Positions 15,001 to 30,000 of a stretch of 64,000 nt of DNA are shown here, piece after piece. This DNA is from Thiomicrospira cyclica ALM1. GTDB taxonomy: Bacteria; Pseudomonadota; Gammaproteobacteria; Thiomicrospirales; Thiomicrospiraceae. Made by a program: the position numbers and the translations under genes. The first letter of the stretch is position 1. Every line of letters begins with the position of its first letter. A model generated the notes under the pieces. It was not told the DNA's origin and made no database searches. It saw only the letters and a list, made by a program, of their open reading frames with translations. The stretch lies in assembly GCF_000214825.1 (NCBI RefSeq), contig NC_015581.1, forward strand, positions 434,001-498,000, written 5' to 3'.

Positions 15001-18000
15001 TTGAGGTGACCAAGCAGACACGTTTAGACCGAGAGCGTCCGGATATGATGACGCTGGCGACTAGCGATCTCGTTCGGGTGCAATATACCCAATCAGAGTA
15101 TGGCGTTTACGAATATCTGGGTGATGCTATGGAGTTAGACCTAGCGCGTCAGACGTTGAGTGATCCGAGTTTGTGGCAAAAATTGACCGCGGATATTCGC
15201 AGTGATGACGGCGTTATCAATCTAACGCAAGACACTATGGTTGAAAGTCGCTTTTTAATCGACAGCATGGCTTTGCAGGTTTGGGAAGAAGTGAATATCG
15301 CTGCAACAGGCCTGGTGAGTGCCGTGGGTGATGGTGTTGCGCTGCAATCCAATGGCTCTATAACCATTGACAGCCTAGTATCTTGGTCGGATGCCCGCGT
15401 CATTACCGCCGGTGATTTAACGATTGCACAAGAGGGAGCTGTACTGGCACCTAATGAGGCGTCTAATGTTTATTTAGAAGCCGGTGGTCGGTTGCACATC
15501 GATGTATCAGCCGCGGTAACCGCAGGTATACAGTTTAATACCAGCAGTGGTGCACCGGTTGCTGAAGTCTCAGGCCAGTTTTCTAATGTTTTTCTCTTTG
15601 CCGAACAAGATATTTGGGTGGGTGGCAGTGTCAGCGCATCCAATAATATGAGTATTCGGATGGGTGAATCAAGCGCGGCTTCGCAAGCTGAGTTTGCCAA
15701 CTACTTTGACACGCTACCTGGCCGAGATATTGACGGGGTGATGGATCCGCACGAACTACACGGACATCGTGAATTTGGCTTCCTACTAACCGGTACCCTC
15801 ACAACCTTAGGTGCCGAAGGCGATATTCGCATTGAAGGTAAAGACGACCTGATCATACGCGGAAATATCAATATTGCCGATTTAGGCTCTAGCCTAGTCC
15901 TACAATCGAATGAGTGGGTTTATTGGGAAGGTAATGCCACTATCGGTGGTGATGTCGAAATCTATGGCGGCACTCGCCGTAACGGCATTGTTGTTGATGA
16001 TTTAGGTGGCAGTAATGAAGGGCGCAGTATCTACATTCACCGCACCTCGGTATTAAGCACCGAATCAGCCGGCTCCTCTATTAAACTCTACGGTTCAAAA
16101 GATATTAATGTGGTCGGGGCGTTAATCGCTGGGGGCATAAGTACCGCTTCTGGAATTGAGTTTACCGCTAAGGATGCGTCAGCCTACCTTAAATCCTTTG
16201 GGGGTCAGGTTCGGGTTGATAATGCGGTTTATGCTTCGGAAGATGTTACGTTAATCGGTGGTAAAGGTTCGGCAGTAACGGGCGATAATGTTGGGGTGTT
16301 GGTCGATGTGATTGCCGGTGTAGTTTCTGGTGCACACACTAGCCATGACATGGGTGGTGATATTTATATCGATGCTGAGGGTGATGTCTTAATACTTGGT
16401 GTTGTGTTGGCCGGCGGTACACCAGGCCTGGTGCGTAATGACGCAGGTGAATTGATTTCAGAGGCGGTTAATTGGAGTGGCAAAGAAGGCCATATTGGGA
16501 TTTTCTCGGATCAGGCTGTGCGTTTGAGCGGCACTGTGCTAGATGCGGATAATCAGTCAGGGGTGGTTGGGAGTATCATACGTGCTCAAACCAGTATTCA
16601 CATTGAAGCGGGTCAGGATGATACCGAATTAAGTATTGAAATGGCTGGAAATGCACGGATGAGCACATTTGCAGCCGATAGCACCATTGTTATTTTAGCT
16701 GACGGCGATATGCAGTTAGACGGCTTGTTACTTGCGGGTGGTGAGTATCAGCGACAAGGTCATGGCACCAGTCAAACGCTGAAGCGCATTACCAATATCG
16801 GCAGTTCCGAAATTTATCTTGAGTCTGAACAGGGGCAAATTCGGATTGGCCGCGATATTATCGCCGGTGGCATGATCGACATAGTGGGTGGTGATAATGC
16901 CTTACGTACCAGCCTTGCTAATCCGGAACCAGGCCTGCTGTTGTTGGGTAGCGCAAGTCTACAAACCCTTGCAGCCAATAGTGTTATTAGTTTGGATGCG
17001 GGTGCGGGTGGTATTTATATCATGCCGCAAGACGGACAAGGTTACGCCTTGCAAGCATTAGGACGCGATGCACAAATCTTTTTGGGCTCTCCGACAACGC
17101 AAGTTCGCAACACCGGTGATATTCAATTAGCCGGCAGTATTTTGGCTCAAGGCAATATTAATGCGGCTACACAAGCCCAGTTAAATATCGAGGTTTTAGG
17201 TCAGATAATTAGTTTGGGTGGCGATATTCGCTTGCACTCAGATTTGGGTGGCGAATTTATCGGGAATGTCATCGCTGAAGGACGTAACGCCACGGTTTTA
17301 ATCAATTCTGATGCCACACTCGCGCTTAATGGCTTACTGCAAACAGGGCGCGTGCTAGATATACGAACAGGCGGTTCTCTAACCACTTCGACCGTGGGTG
17401 CGGGTGCCGGCGAGTTTAGAATCACCGGTAATAATGGTGAATTGCGCATGATTGCCGTTGAGGATTTAACCATCAATTCGGTGATTGGCTTAAATGGCGA
17501 CAACAACTTAAACCAAAACTTGGCGTTGATGGAATTTGCCGCAGAACAGGGAACGCTAACACTACAGAAAGATGCCGGTCAGATTAATACCAGCGCTGAA
17601 ATTATTTTACGGGGTAATAGCGTTGTACTGGAAGGGGTTATTAATAGCACGCGGGTAAATGCACAGACGCGTGATTTTGTGCTGACCTTAGATGCCACCG
17701 AACAGGCCATTATTAGCGGAGATATTAGCTTGTTGGGTTCAATGCGGATTACCTCTGCGGCGCATCTTAGCTTGTCAAATGTTGGTATCTCCTTAACCGG
17801 TGAAGGACAGCGCCTAGTGATTGATGCCGCAGGCGATTTGACCTTAGGTACTCTGCCAGGCGGGGTGATTGATCCAGCCAATCCACAAGGGGTAATGCTA
17901 GAAGCTAGCCAAGAACTGCAGTTGGTTAGTGGCGGAGAATTAATCATTGGCCAAGATGCGCAGCTCTTTACGCGGGCGGCGAATAGTCAATTGGTGCTAG

Positions 18001-21000
18001 AGGCCAATCAGATTACTCTGGCGGGGCAAGTCTTCGCGGGTGCTGGCTATAATGCCGACAGTGATGCGGACAACCTGCAGAGCCCAGAATGGTTGGGTTC
18101 ACAGAGTCAGCTAGTCGTTTTTGCCAATCACAGTGTTAACCTACTGGCATCGGCAGAACTTCACGCCACAGGTTCCATATTTATGCTGGCAGGTAATGGT
18201 GGTATTTGGCATCAAACAGGTGCGATTATTGTTACGGATGCAACAGGTAACGGACAACTCACCGCTGTTAACCCCAGTCGCATTCAACTACTCAGTGACG
18301 GAGATATCCTGCTTGATGGTGTTATTTCAGCGCTAGATACCGGTTCACGCATAGACGTATTTGGTCAATCACGGATTATTGTCAATAACCTCATTACCGC
18401 CGATGGTGAGGTGGTTATTTCGGCGGGTACACATACCAGCGGTACCAGTTTAATTATTCAAGATATTCAGCTAGAAGGCAGCGAGCGTGTTGCGGGTGGG
18501 GTTATTGATGTGGCCGCGGGTGGTCGCATTCAACTGGCCGCGAATAGTGGTATTTTGGTTAAAGGGTTAATTGGACAAACGGATGGCGATAGCCAGAATA
18601 CGCCAAAAGCGGCTGAAATCGTCATAGAGTCGGCGGCAGGAACGATTACCTTTGTAGGAAATGACTCGAACTTTGCCACAGCACAAGCCACCGATACCAT
18701 TGAGCTTCGTGCGGCGGCAATCAATTTAATGGCCAATAGCCTGTTGCAAACCACTGCAGATACCTCGGTTATTTTTGTAAATGCCCGTGAATCAATTTTA
18801 GTATCAGAAGATCCGATAAGGGCAGAAATTAGTGCCGGGGCTTTAGTGCATTTGAGTGCGCCGATGGTCACCATTGGCGGCAATATAGCGGCAACCGCCT
18901 TGTTGTCGACCAATTTTGTGCCCCGTGTATTGGTTAACGCGGGTCAGCAATTACGCCATTACGGCAGTATTCACTCAACCGGTGATGTTCAATTAAATGC
19001 CGGCGTGAATATGCGTTGGACGCAAACACAACTTGAAGGCGCCATTGCGCAATCCGACTTAACCGGCGGCTTTTTGCAGGTTCTTAACCAGGGTTTGATT
19101 GACGCCCCGGGTGATATCAGCTTGCGTTCTGGCGGTGATATTTTAGTGCGCGCTGATGCGGCTGTTGCCGGTGAGCGCACAATACAGGTTCCTGTGGTAA
19201 CGTTGAGCACTCAAACTGTTGAGGTGATTACCGGTTTCCGTGATATTGCGGTGGGCACCATTGAGGTTCCGGTGGTTACCTATGAAACTACTACCATTAT
19301 CGACTCTATTGGTTTCCAGCGTTTTGAAACAGGCGCTGAATACACCCAGTTTAATATGACTTTGGAGCAGATTGGTTATTTTAACCCCAATGCCACTGGC
19401 ACCAACGCCGATAGTCTGCAACCCTTTATGGAGTTCTTTATTGAAGGGATTCATTATCACAATGACCAAATAGATTGGGCGCGTTATTTAACGGGAGCCA
19501 ATGCCAATGAAGATGTAACCACAACCATCAATAATTTAAAACTCAGTTTTAGTAAAGGTGAGTACAAGAACGCTAATTATAAATCCTTTGATTTGCTAAC
19601 CGCGCAAGAAAAAGAAGCGGTATTGGCTCACTTAGGTTATATGCGTTTATTCGACTTTAGTTATAGCAACCACCAAACCATCCGCACGGAGGATGGCGTT
19701 GTTACCACGACTAATAGCGATCCAAGCTGGAAAAATAGTGCGTTACGCATTTTCCATATTGAGCGCGCGGGTCTAGATGACAAATACATCCGGATGCCGG
19801 ATGGCGCTCACCTCGATATTCTGCGTGTAGTATCGGATGGCGCTGCGCAATATCTGATTAATGACAACACGCTTAATGGCAATAACTCAGGCAATTGGGC
19901 TGCGCAAGATGATGAAGATTATGATGATGCCAAAGATGACGGTAAAGTAGGCGAACTGGTATTGCAGTTTACTGATTTTGCCCATGTGTATTACGACCAA
20001 ATTGCCTCTAATTTTACAAAAGCAGACTTGAATAATTCATCTAGTGCTAATTTTGTGGGTAACTATGTGGCACAGTCTTGGAGTAGAGTTGAGAATGCTT
20101 TAAATGGCAGCCGAGTTACAACATTTAATATCAATGACCAAGGTCCGGCAACCTGGCAGGTTGACTATGCCGGCAGTGGTTTGCGTACATTTGATCTGGT
20201 ACCCGGCGTATTAACGGGCTATGACCTGACCAGTGTTAGCCAAACCACCTTAGATTTATCGCGCGATCCCAATTGGACCTGGGCAACTACCCGAAGCGTA
20301 TCAACGGTGAGTGATTTCCATAACAATACTAATGACGTTAATTTAACCACCAATCGGGTTGATGCCTTAACAACATGGATTAATGAGTTACAAAGTAACA
20401 CGGCGTCGTTAAGTGCAACTGAACTCAGTTTTGCTAATCAAATTGCCGGTAGCTATGACTTTAGAACAGCCTTTGCTGTTTTAGAACGCGATAATTTTGC
20501 CACCTCTCGTGGTAAAGGTTTTAATTACCGCAAGTTTGATCGTAGCAAATACCCTAACCTGAATTTTACAGTCAATGCCAGCAATTGGAATACTGACCAA
20601 AGACTTAATCAGCTAAATACCATTTTCACCTATAAGCATACGCGAGATAATCCAACCAATTGGGTGAATACGATTCGCCAATTAGCGTCCACTGGGGAAT
20701 ATGAGTTCACTATCAAGGGTGAAAAATACAGTCCTAGTAAATGGAAAATGAACCGTTATCGCATTGAAATTGATGTGCGCAAAGTGGGTAGTGAAACGAT
20801 ACGAGAAACCTTTAAGGATTATGATGCGCACTGGACCTCGTTAACCCACGAAGTCCGTGACGAACGCGTGAAGCTAAGTTTCCAAGTTACCACCGTTGAT
20901 CAACCCATTTATGGTTTGCGCGAGCAGTTTGGAGCGGTGACCAAACAGATTCGTGTAGAAGGAACAGAGTTGCAAACTGAGTGGCAACAGCGTCCGGTGA

Positions 21001-24000
21001 TTGGTAGTGAAACGATTACCGTCGCAACGCCCTCTAGCCGAGATGTTACGGTCCGCTCTGCCGATTTTGCGGTGCAATCTATTACTGCGACTAACATTAC
21101 TATTGTGGCCTCAGGTAGTGCTACTATTGAAGCGAAAATGGAAGCCGCTGAAAACCTGACCATCAGCACCGGCGCCAATTTACAAGTGCGTGGGGTGAGC
21201 GTCACCGATGGTAATGGTGGGCAAGCGACCGGGCAGGCACATCTTATTGCGCTGAATAGGTTGAGTTTAACCGCCGGAAATAACCTTAATATTGCCAGCG
21301 ATGTCGCTTTGGACGGCTCGCACCTTGTGTTGAAAGCCAGTAATGATTTGGCTTTGCGCGGAGAAATTGGTTTGGCGTTAAACCCGCCGACCTTGCCGAA
21401 AGCGGAAAGCATACTGGTGGAAGCTGGACGCAACATTATCGTTGATGGCTGGATTCAGTCGCAAGACCTTTTAACGCTTGCGGCGGGGGCAGGTATTGCA
21501 CAAAGCGGCAGCATTACGCTATCCGATAGCAGTGTGTTAGAGGTGCAAAATAGTTCAGCGGGCGACAATAATCTGATGGCGCTATCAGCGGGTGAATTTG
21601 GTGGCCATATCTCACTGAATCGCGCCTACCTGTTCAGTGCAGATCAAGTTAGCTTAACCGCCAAGGATGGTCGTATCACCCAATCGGTTGACCAGCTTTA
21701 CACCAACGGTAATGGTATGGATGTACTACCAGGCCTGGTTAAAGCACAGAAGCTAACGGCCATCGCAGATACGCGAATGTTACTGAATACCCAAGTTGGC
21801 GCGGTCAATTTGGAGTTACTAAGTGCCGGTGACATAACCTTGAGTAACTGGGGTAGCTTAAACCTTGAGCGCATTTTGGCGGCGGATGGTCAAATCTCGG
21901 TGACCAACTACGGCGACCTGAGCATATCGAACGTTGAAGCGAAAGGTGTTGGCTCGCGCAACAGTATCAATATTATGTCGTTGCGTCAGGATGATAATGG
22001 CAGTACCGCGCATCAAACCGTTAACCTGCTTATTACCGCGGATCGTGGCAATATTACCTTGTTAGCCGAAGGCACGATTAAACGTGCGGCGGTGGATACT
22101 GATGCGATTCAGGCCAATACTTTGGTGGTTAAAAATCAAACTAACGGTATTGGCTATAATGTTAATTCGATCGAGCTTAATACGAATGTACGCACCCTTG
22201 AGGCTGATATTGCACACGCTGGTAGCTTGGTTATTAATCAATCGAGCGGAGTTGCCGATGCAGCAACGCGTGATCTTGTCATAGACAATACCCGCATTAG
22301 CGATGGTTTGGTGACCATTACGGCAGAGGGGCAGGTCGATTTAGCGGATGTGCGGATTCAAACAAATGAAACGCGCAGTATTATGTCGGTTACCGCCACC
22401 GGTGACATTCTAGTGCGTCATGCCAGTGCGGGTATTTATTTGACTAATGGCGATGCGCTGCCTACACTGGAAAACTTCGATGGTAGCAGTGCCGACATTG
22501 TGGATAAAGTGACTTCTCGCGGCACCATTAATCTAACCGCGGGCGGTCAAATTCGCGAAAACTTTGCCGATGCGACCCCTGACCTGATTGCCGATACCTT
22601 AGTGTTACGTGCGCAAACCGGCATCATCGACTTCCAAATTGCGGCCAATAAACTCGATGCGATCACCGCATCGGGCGATATTCGTATCACCGATTTAGAT
22701 GGCAAGCATGAACGTAGTTTGGGCTTAACCATTATCAATGCCCAAATCACCGACTACGCTGATCCTGCAAACCGTTCAACGGTGCAGGTGACCGCTGAAA
22801 ATAACCTGATCCTTGCGGCTAATGGCAAGGTGATGGGTGCCTTTATTAAACTGGCCAGTGAGCAAGCCGATGTTACGGTGCAAACGCCCACGGGCTTTGA
22901 TGCCTCGCAATCCTCAACCGACTCCTTGCAATACACGCGTGGTGTTTCGTTTATTGCTGGTGATGGCAATATCGACCTGTATCGATTCTTTGAAGCCACC
23001 GAGTTGATGGAGTATCGCGCCGCAAATGGTGGGTTTGCCTTTGGCACCACCACGGCCAACAAATCTACGGTTCTACCAGGCAATATCACCACCGATACGC
23101 TGATTGTGGAGAGTGCAGGTTTATTAGCCTTCGGCGGTACTCTAACCATCAAGGATCGTCTAGAACTTATTGCGGGTCAGGATTTGCGCTTAGGCGGAAA
23201 TGTCGTTGCACGTGACGGTGGCGTTATTGGTGAAGTGGTTCTGGTCGCTCTCGGCGATAGCCAAATCAGTCAGAGTGATGGCTATGGCAGCACAGCAAAC
23301 ACTAACTTTAAAGCTAAAGACTCTGGAAATCTGGTCATTATCACTGACAGTCTGCAAGCGGAAAACTTCGAACTTCGGGCTAAAAATGACATTTTTGTCG
23401 ATCTCAAAACCAGCTGGAAACTCAGCGGTTTTGTGGGCGGGGTGAGCGGTTTTGAACGTGCTGAAAACATTACATTAAATACCACCGGTGATCTACAGGT
23501 TATTGGCGGGATTGTTGCGGCCAAACAACGTCTAGAAGTCGATGCACAATCGGTTACCTTGGATGGCGCTTCGGTCTTTATCGCAGATGATTTGTGGGTA
23601 AAAGCGGAAAATTCACTGTTATTGAACACCCTAACCAGTAGCATCGAAGCCTATTCGACGGTTGCCGGCTCTATTGAAATTAATGAAGCTACCTCGACGG
23701 TTATCCAACGAGCAATTGCGCAGGATGGTGAGTTGAAAATCTCGGCGGGTAATACGCTATCGGTGCGTCATGCAAGTACGGTTGCGGATGTGGCGGGCAA
23801 TGATGTAATTTTGCAAGCCAGTAACTCCGTGTTGGTTGATTACGCCGAAGCGGCCAGCTCGGCAGGTGCGCAAAAACTCCATGGCTCGGTCATTATCGAT
23901 GCCAACAATATCGAGCAGTGGACCACCTTTGACCTTGATGCACAGGGTAATCCGACCACAACACTGATTTATAACAATGATCGCGTTAATGTCTGGGGTA

Positions 24001-27000
24001 AAACCGTGACCTTGCGAGGTAGTTTAGCGGCGGCACCGGTGTTGTTAACCAGTAGCTTCGATCAAGGGGTTGATAAAGGCTTGCAACTCCGAACTACCAC
24101 CGATGGTGGCAATACCCCTGGCCTACCTGGCGTATTTATTGACCCCTTCTCAACCATGAGTCAGACGGGTCTCGCCTCAGGAAGTAGTGCCGTTAAAATT
24201 GGGACTACAGCAACAGCAACGCCTCAACAAGGCAGTGTTCAGACTGATCGCATTGACTTTTTCTCAAATATCATCCCGCAAGCAGGTGATCAGCTTCGTA
24301 TTAGTTTTGTCCATAATGATCAAACCTTTGTGACAACGGTTGCTATTACAAGTGCTGACGTTGCCGCTGATTATATCTTGGCAAATGCGCTAAGTAGGTT
24401 GGCTGGCGATATTGCATCGCTTGATTTTATGGCATCTGTGACCTTGTCTAATGCCAGTTCGGTACAGCCAAGTCTTAACCTCACCGCTAGCGCAGATAAG
24501 GCATTTATAATCAGTGGTGTTGAGCTGGTTCGACAGCAATTTATTGCCATGCCTTCAAGTGTGATTACGGATTTTGGCAACCTAGCCACGGTTAACGTTA
24601 TTCAACTTGCGGCGCAACAAGATACAGCGCATACCGTAGATTTTACCTTCGAGCCAGAGAGTTTTAGTAACCAAGTTAATTATTATTTTACGCTGGATAA
24701 TGCCGGTGAAACGCCGGTCGAATTTGCGTTTTTAACCCAGGGCAATAACGCATTCGGCTTTACGATTAAGCAAGGCGCAACTGGGCTGTATTCTGCGTCT
24801 TTAACAGGTGTGACCGAGTGGAAAGATCTGTGGGATGCGATGGCGGCACAGATTAATGCGCCGTCAGCAGGGGATTTAACCACGGCATTGAGTTTTGTAA
24901 CAGCGGTGGTTACTCCGACCAACTTTGATGCGGAAACGCTGGATACTCTGACATTAACGGCTACTCAAGATAATCTGACATTTGATTATGCCGTTGAAGT
25001 TACGGCGACCAATGGTATTAGTGTTGTGACGCAGGATACCCTTGGCAATCCGATGAGTGTTCAGTCTGTGTTACTGTCCTTTACCGATGAGCAAATGATT
25101 GCGGGTAATACACTGACCTTTAAAGTTGGCGATCGTACTATTTCAGCGACGGTTCCTGCCGCTGACCCTGCCGATGCCGATAGTGCTGCCGAACTTTGGG
25201 CTGCATTTGCCGAGATCCTAGCGGCACAATTTAATGAAGGTTTTGATGAAAATGCGAATGATAGTGAAGGTGCCATTATCCCAGACCCACTTCCAGGTGT
25301 TGATGCCGAAGTATTAGTTAACCGCGCCGAGTTGTCCTTCCCAGCATCTCCGAGAGGCGACATTGTTATTAACTATGCTGCGATAGGGGCTGATGGTGAT
25401 GCGGTGACGGATTCCGTAACCGTTTCATCAGGGGAGTATTCAGATAAAAATCAGGCCAGTTTATTAACTGCCCTAGCAGATAAGATTAATGCGGCCCAAA
25501 GCCCAGCATTTAAAGTATTGCAGGCCGAGGTTCAAGGTACGAATTTGGTGGTCTTTTCAGAGGCATTAGGTGATGATGCCGATCCGGGTCTTACTATCGG
25601 CTTTAGTCCTGCGGCTTTATCGGGTGCCGACATTAGTGTTCGTGAGGCGATGCAAATTCGTTTCACGGCCAATAACGACACCATCAAGCTCTATGGTAAC
25701 GAGGCATCCAGTGCCACCGGTGGCTTTGAAATTAGTAATTTTAGCGGTAATTTAGCGACAGCTGCCCGATTCGAACAGAACCTAGTTCAATTAGAAACGC
25801 TGATAAATCAACAAATCAGTTTGCCAGATCAATTAACGGCCGATCAGTACGTTATAACGGTGGATGGTTATCCGCTAGACTTTGCTTATGCCGATACCTT
25901 GTTTACAAGTGATGTTGCTAACACAGCGATTGTGGCACGCCAAGCTTTGATTACTCCAGTCGCTAACACCAGTGCGGGTACGCTTTCACTTACGGTAGCG
26001 GGTGCGACTTGTAGTATTAATTTGGCGGCTAATGAAACCCTTGAAGATTTAGTTACGAAGATTAATGCAATCCTAATAGGTTCAAATTCTGCCGAACCCT
26101 TAACTGATTATGAAGCCGAAGAAGCCGACAATGGTGTGCTAATCAAAGCAACCAATAACTTTGCCTTGCCTTTAGATATGGTCACCAGTTTCCAGCCTGC
26201 AAGTCTAGCCTGGACGGTCGGTACAGAGGAATCAACGGCTGATTCTCGTGATGTTTTGATTACACCAGTCGCTAACACCAGTGCGGGTGAGCTGACAATC
26301 CGTATCGCTGACGAAGATTATGTTATTGCATTGTCTGGAGATGAAGATCTAGCAGGCCTGGTGACGAAGATTAATGCAATCCTAATGGGTTCAAATTCTG
26401 CCGAACCCTTAACTGATTATGAAGCCGAAGAAGCCGACAATGGTGTGCTAATCAAAGCAACCGCTAATTTCGATACCGAAATGGCTATTGAAGTTAACTT
26501 CCAGCCAGAGGATGAAAGCTGGACAGTCGGGACAGAGCAGGTTCAGCGTCAACTAAGCCTGGCGGCGCCTACTATTTTAGTACCGCATCTAGCCTTTAGT
26601 TTAAATAGCACCGCCTTCAGCTTTAACTACAGCGACGCCATAACACCATGGTCTAATTTGACCAAGTCGCAACAACTTAACGCTATTGCAACGGATTTAA
26701 ATAGCGTTACTGGGTTTGATGTTGCGGTTAGTGGCAACAATTTGCAGATTACTGAAACGGACTTGCAAACGAACGACGCCAACTTCAGTGCCTTCACGAC
26801 CGGAAACTGGGCTGGTTTTAGTAATGCCGAAAAAGAAGCCATGATTTTTACAGTTTGGAAAGCACAGGCAGAAGCGATTTTAGGTGATGGTAATGCCGTT
26901 ACTGGTGGCGGTGTCAATAATCTTGTTACCGAAGACGGGCGCGTGTTAGAAAACTTCCAGCGCTATACTTTCGCACTTGCTGAGTCGGGTGCTGATTTTG

Positions 27001-30000
27001 ATTTCCTACTCTCGGCCAGATCCAGTGCCGTCGCAAACTTTATTGCGGGTGGGAGTCCTGATCCGGAGCAGGTGGCACTGTTTTTAAATCAGCAAGCCAG
27101 CGATACCGTGCGAGAAGCACGAGTTGTTGCCTTTGATGCCACGGCCTTTGCCTATGATAAATTGGCTAATTTGGTAGGAAGCCAGTTTGAAATAAGCGTG
27201 CGTGTTGGGGAAAACAAAGCGATCACTTTCAGCGAAACAGTGGTAGCGAATGATACCTTGGCGGCACTTTTAAACCGCTTGGCCGATAAGATTAATGTGG
27301 ATGCTCGTCTTGCGGTAACCGCGTTAGTAGACAGTAATAAAACCTATTTTAACGCCAACAGTTTTGTTAACAATCAGGGTGTTACGACGACGGTTGATCT
27401 TGCGAGCTTAATGGCGGCCAATAACCTGGTGCTAGTGGCAAATGCAACTAACCAAAGCTTCTTTGTCGATAGCTTGGTCGTCAATGAATTAGTTGAAACG
27501 GTCTTTAGTGGCGGGCGGTTACAAACAACCACCAACCTTACGGAAAACATCATCGGCCAACAAGCGAAGGTCACGCTGACCTTCCCGGATGCATCGATTA
27601 AGACGGCCGATCGGGTAAATGTACGCCTCACCGGGGCTACAGTGGATGTGGCAACAACGGGTCACACTAGTATTGATGCGGCATTGGATGCGTTGGTTGT
27701 TGCTATTAATGCGGCAGACTCAACCATTCAAGCCGCCAAGGTGGGCAACACGTTGGAAGTGACGTTAACAGATGCTACTGACTTCAGCACTCGATTGTCT
27801 GGTACCTTGCGTGTTGAGGATACCTCGGTGGAGATCCCTACGTTTACTGGCGATCGGGTTGTCGTTACCGAGCCTGATCGTAGCGGTGATTTTGCAATGC
27901 AAACCACGGGTAGCTTAACCGTGGTTGCTTTGCCGACCAATTCAGGTGAAAACATCACCCTAAAAGCAGGCCTCTCTAACTCGACCCATAACCTGGTGGT
28001 GGTGGATGCCATTGATGTTGGCACAGAGGGTAATAATGAAGTCATACTGGATGCCAGTTTTGGTGGGATTGCCTTAGGGGGCACGGTTACCGCGCCTAAC
28101 CTTACAGTGTTGTCTCGGGATAACTTAACGCTGGATACGAATGTTAATAACCTCAGCATCACAATGACTGGTTCCGGTGATGCTACGGTAATCCAAAACG
28201 GTAATCTCAACCTTTCTAACATTGCAATGCAAGGCGGTAACCTAACGCTGGTGGTTGATGGTGACGTAACGATTGGTGATTTCACCGGTTCAGCGGGTAA
28301 TATCACGCTTCGTGCGACGGGTGATGTCATTTTCACTGGTACTAGTGCCATAGCAGCTCAATCATCCATGTCAGCCACTCGGATGGTTATTGAAGCCGGT
28401 GGTTCTGTAACCGGTGCGATTAATACCGATCAGTTGCGTGTAGACGCCCAAGGTGCTATCAATTTAGTAAATCATGGCAATGTGGTGGTTAATCAACTCA
28501 ATAGCGCAGGCCATGCTGTAAGTTTGACGACCGCCGGTAATTTAACCATGAACACCGGTGTTAATGTCACTGGCGTTAACGCGCTAATCCTGGCGGCAAC
28601 GGCTGGAAGCATTAACTTAAATCAAGCCATTACGAGTGGCCAGGGAGCCCTAAGTGTTCAGGCGTCTAACGGTTTAAGCCTATCAGCACAAGCCGATATC
28701 ACCTCCCAATCAGGGCTCATTACGTTGAATGCCGGTTCGGGTGCGTTTAGCATGACCTCCCAAACCTGGATTGAAGCGGGTGATGCTGAAGTTGTCATTG
28801 TCGCGGGTACGGATGCTACGATCGGTAAGATTCGTTCCACCACGAGTGACGAAATTCGCATCACCTCGGGTGCCGCAATATTGGATGCTGGTGATAGTCC
28901 AGTGGATATCGGCGCAGCCAACGCGACCTTAGTGATTCGCGCTGAAGGTGGTGTCGGACACGCAACACAGTTGGGCGGGCGCTTGGAAATCAATGTCGCT
29001 AAGCTAGATTTAATCAACACCGGCTCGGGCGATATTTATCTTGAAAACACCGGCGCATTAGAGATTCTACGTTTAGACCAGCAAGCAAGTGGTGTGGTGG
29101 ATATTCGGACGGTTAATGGGTCGATTACGGTCGGCGCGCTAGATGATGACAATAAGGGTTTAACGGCGACCAACGGCGCTGTGATCTTAAATGCGGGTGG
29201 TGTCAATGCCGATGAAACGGGCTCGAGTGTTATCTTGAATGAAGATATTAGTACCACAGGCGGTGCCGTAACCTTGATTGCTGAATCGGGCAATATCGAA
29301 CTCGCTGCTGGGATTCGTGTCGCGGGTAATGGCGATATCACCTTAACCGCCACCCAAGGTGCCGTATTTAATAACCTAGCTGCCGCTAAAGTCGCCTGGT
29401 TGTTGAATGCGCAAGATAACTTTAAGTCAACTATTAACTGGGCGTTATTAAACGGTAAGTTTGCGCTAAGTAAAGACGTTGACGGTCGCTTAACCGGCGA
29501 AATTACAGCAAACAATCTACAGAGTTTTGAACAGCAACTTTACGGGATCAGTAATGGTCAGGAGTTGCGTTCAGCGGATGGCGCCTTTATTCAAACCGGT
29601 GGTAGATTAACAATTCAAGCCGAAGGAAATATCGGCAGTTCGGTTGCTGGCTTTAACGCCAGTCCAATGGCCATCTTGATTGATGTAGTGGAATTGTCAG
29701 CATCCAGTTCAGAGCGTGACCAGGTCTTGTTCTTGGCACTGAGCAGCACCGATGTAGTCAAAGCCGATCGTCCCGTTGGGTCTCGCGGTGGCGCAACCGA
29801 TGTTTATAGCCTGGATGGTTCACAGAAGGTATCAGCGTCGGTCGATGCGGGTGGCGATAATATTTTGATTGTGGCTGATGTCTTAACCATTGAAAACACC
29901 TTGCGCAGTGCTGGTGCGCTTATCAATATCAAACCTATTGATAACACACGCACAATTCTGTTAGGTGATTCATCAAGTACCCATGACGATAAGTTGCATT

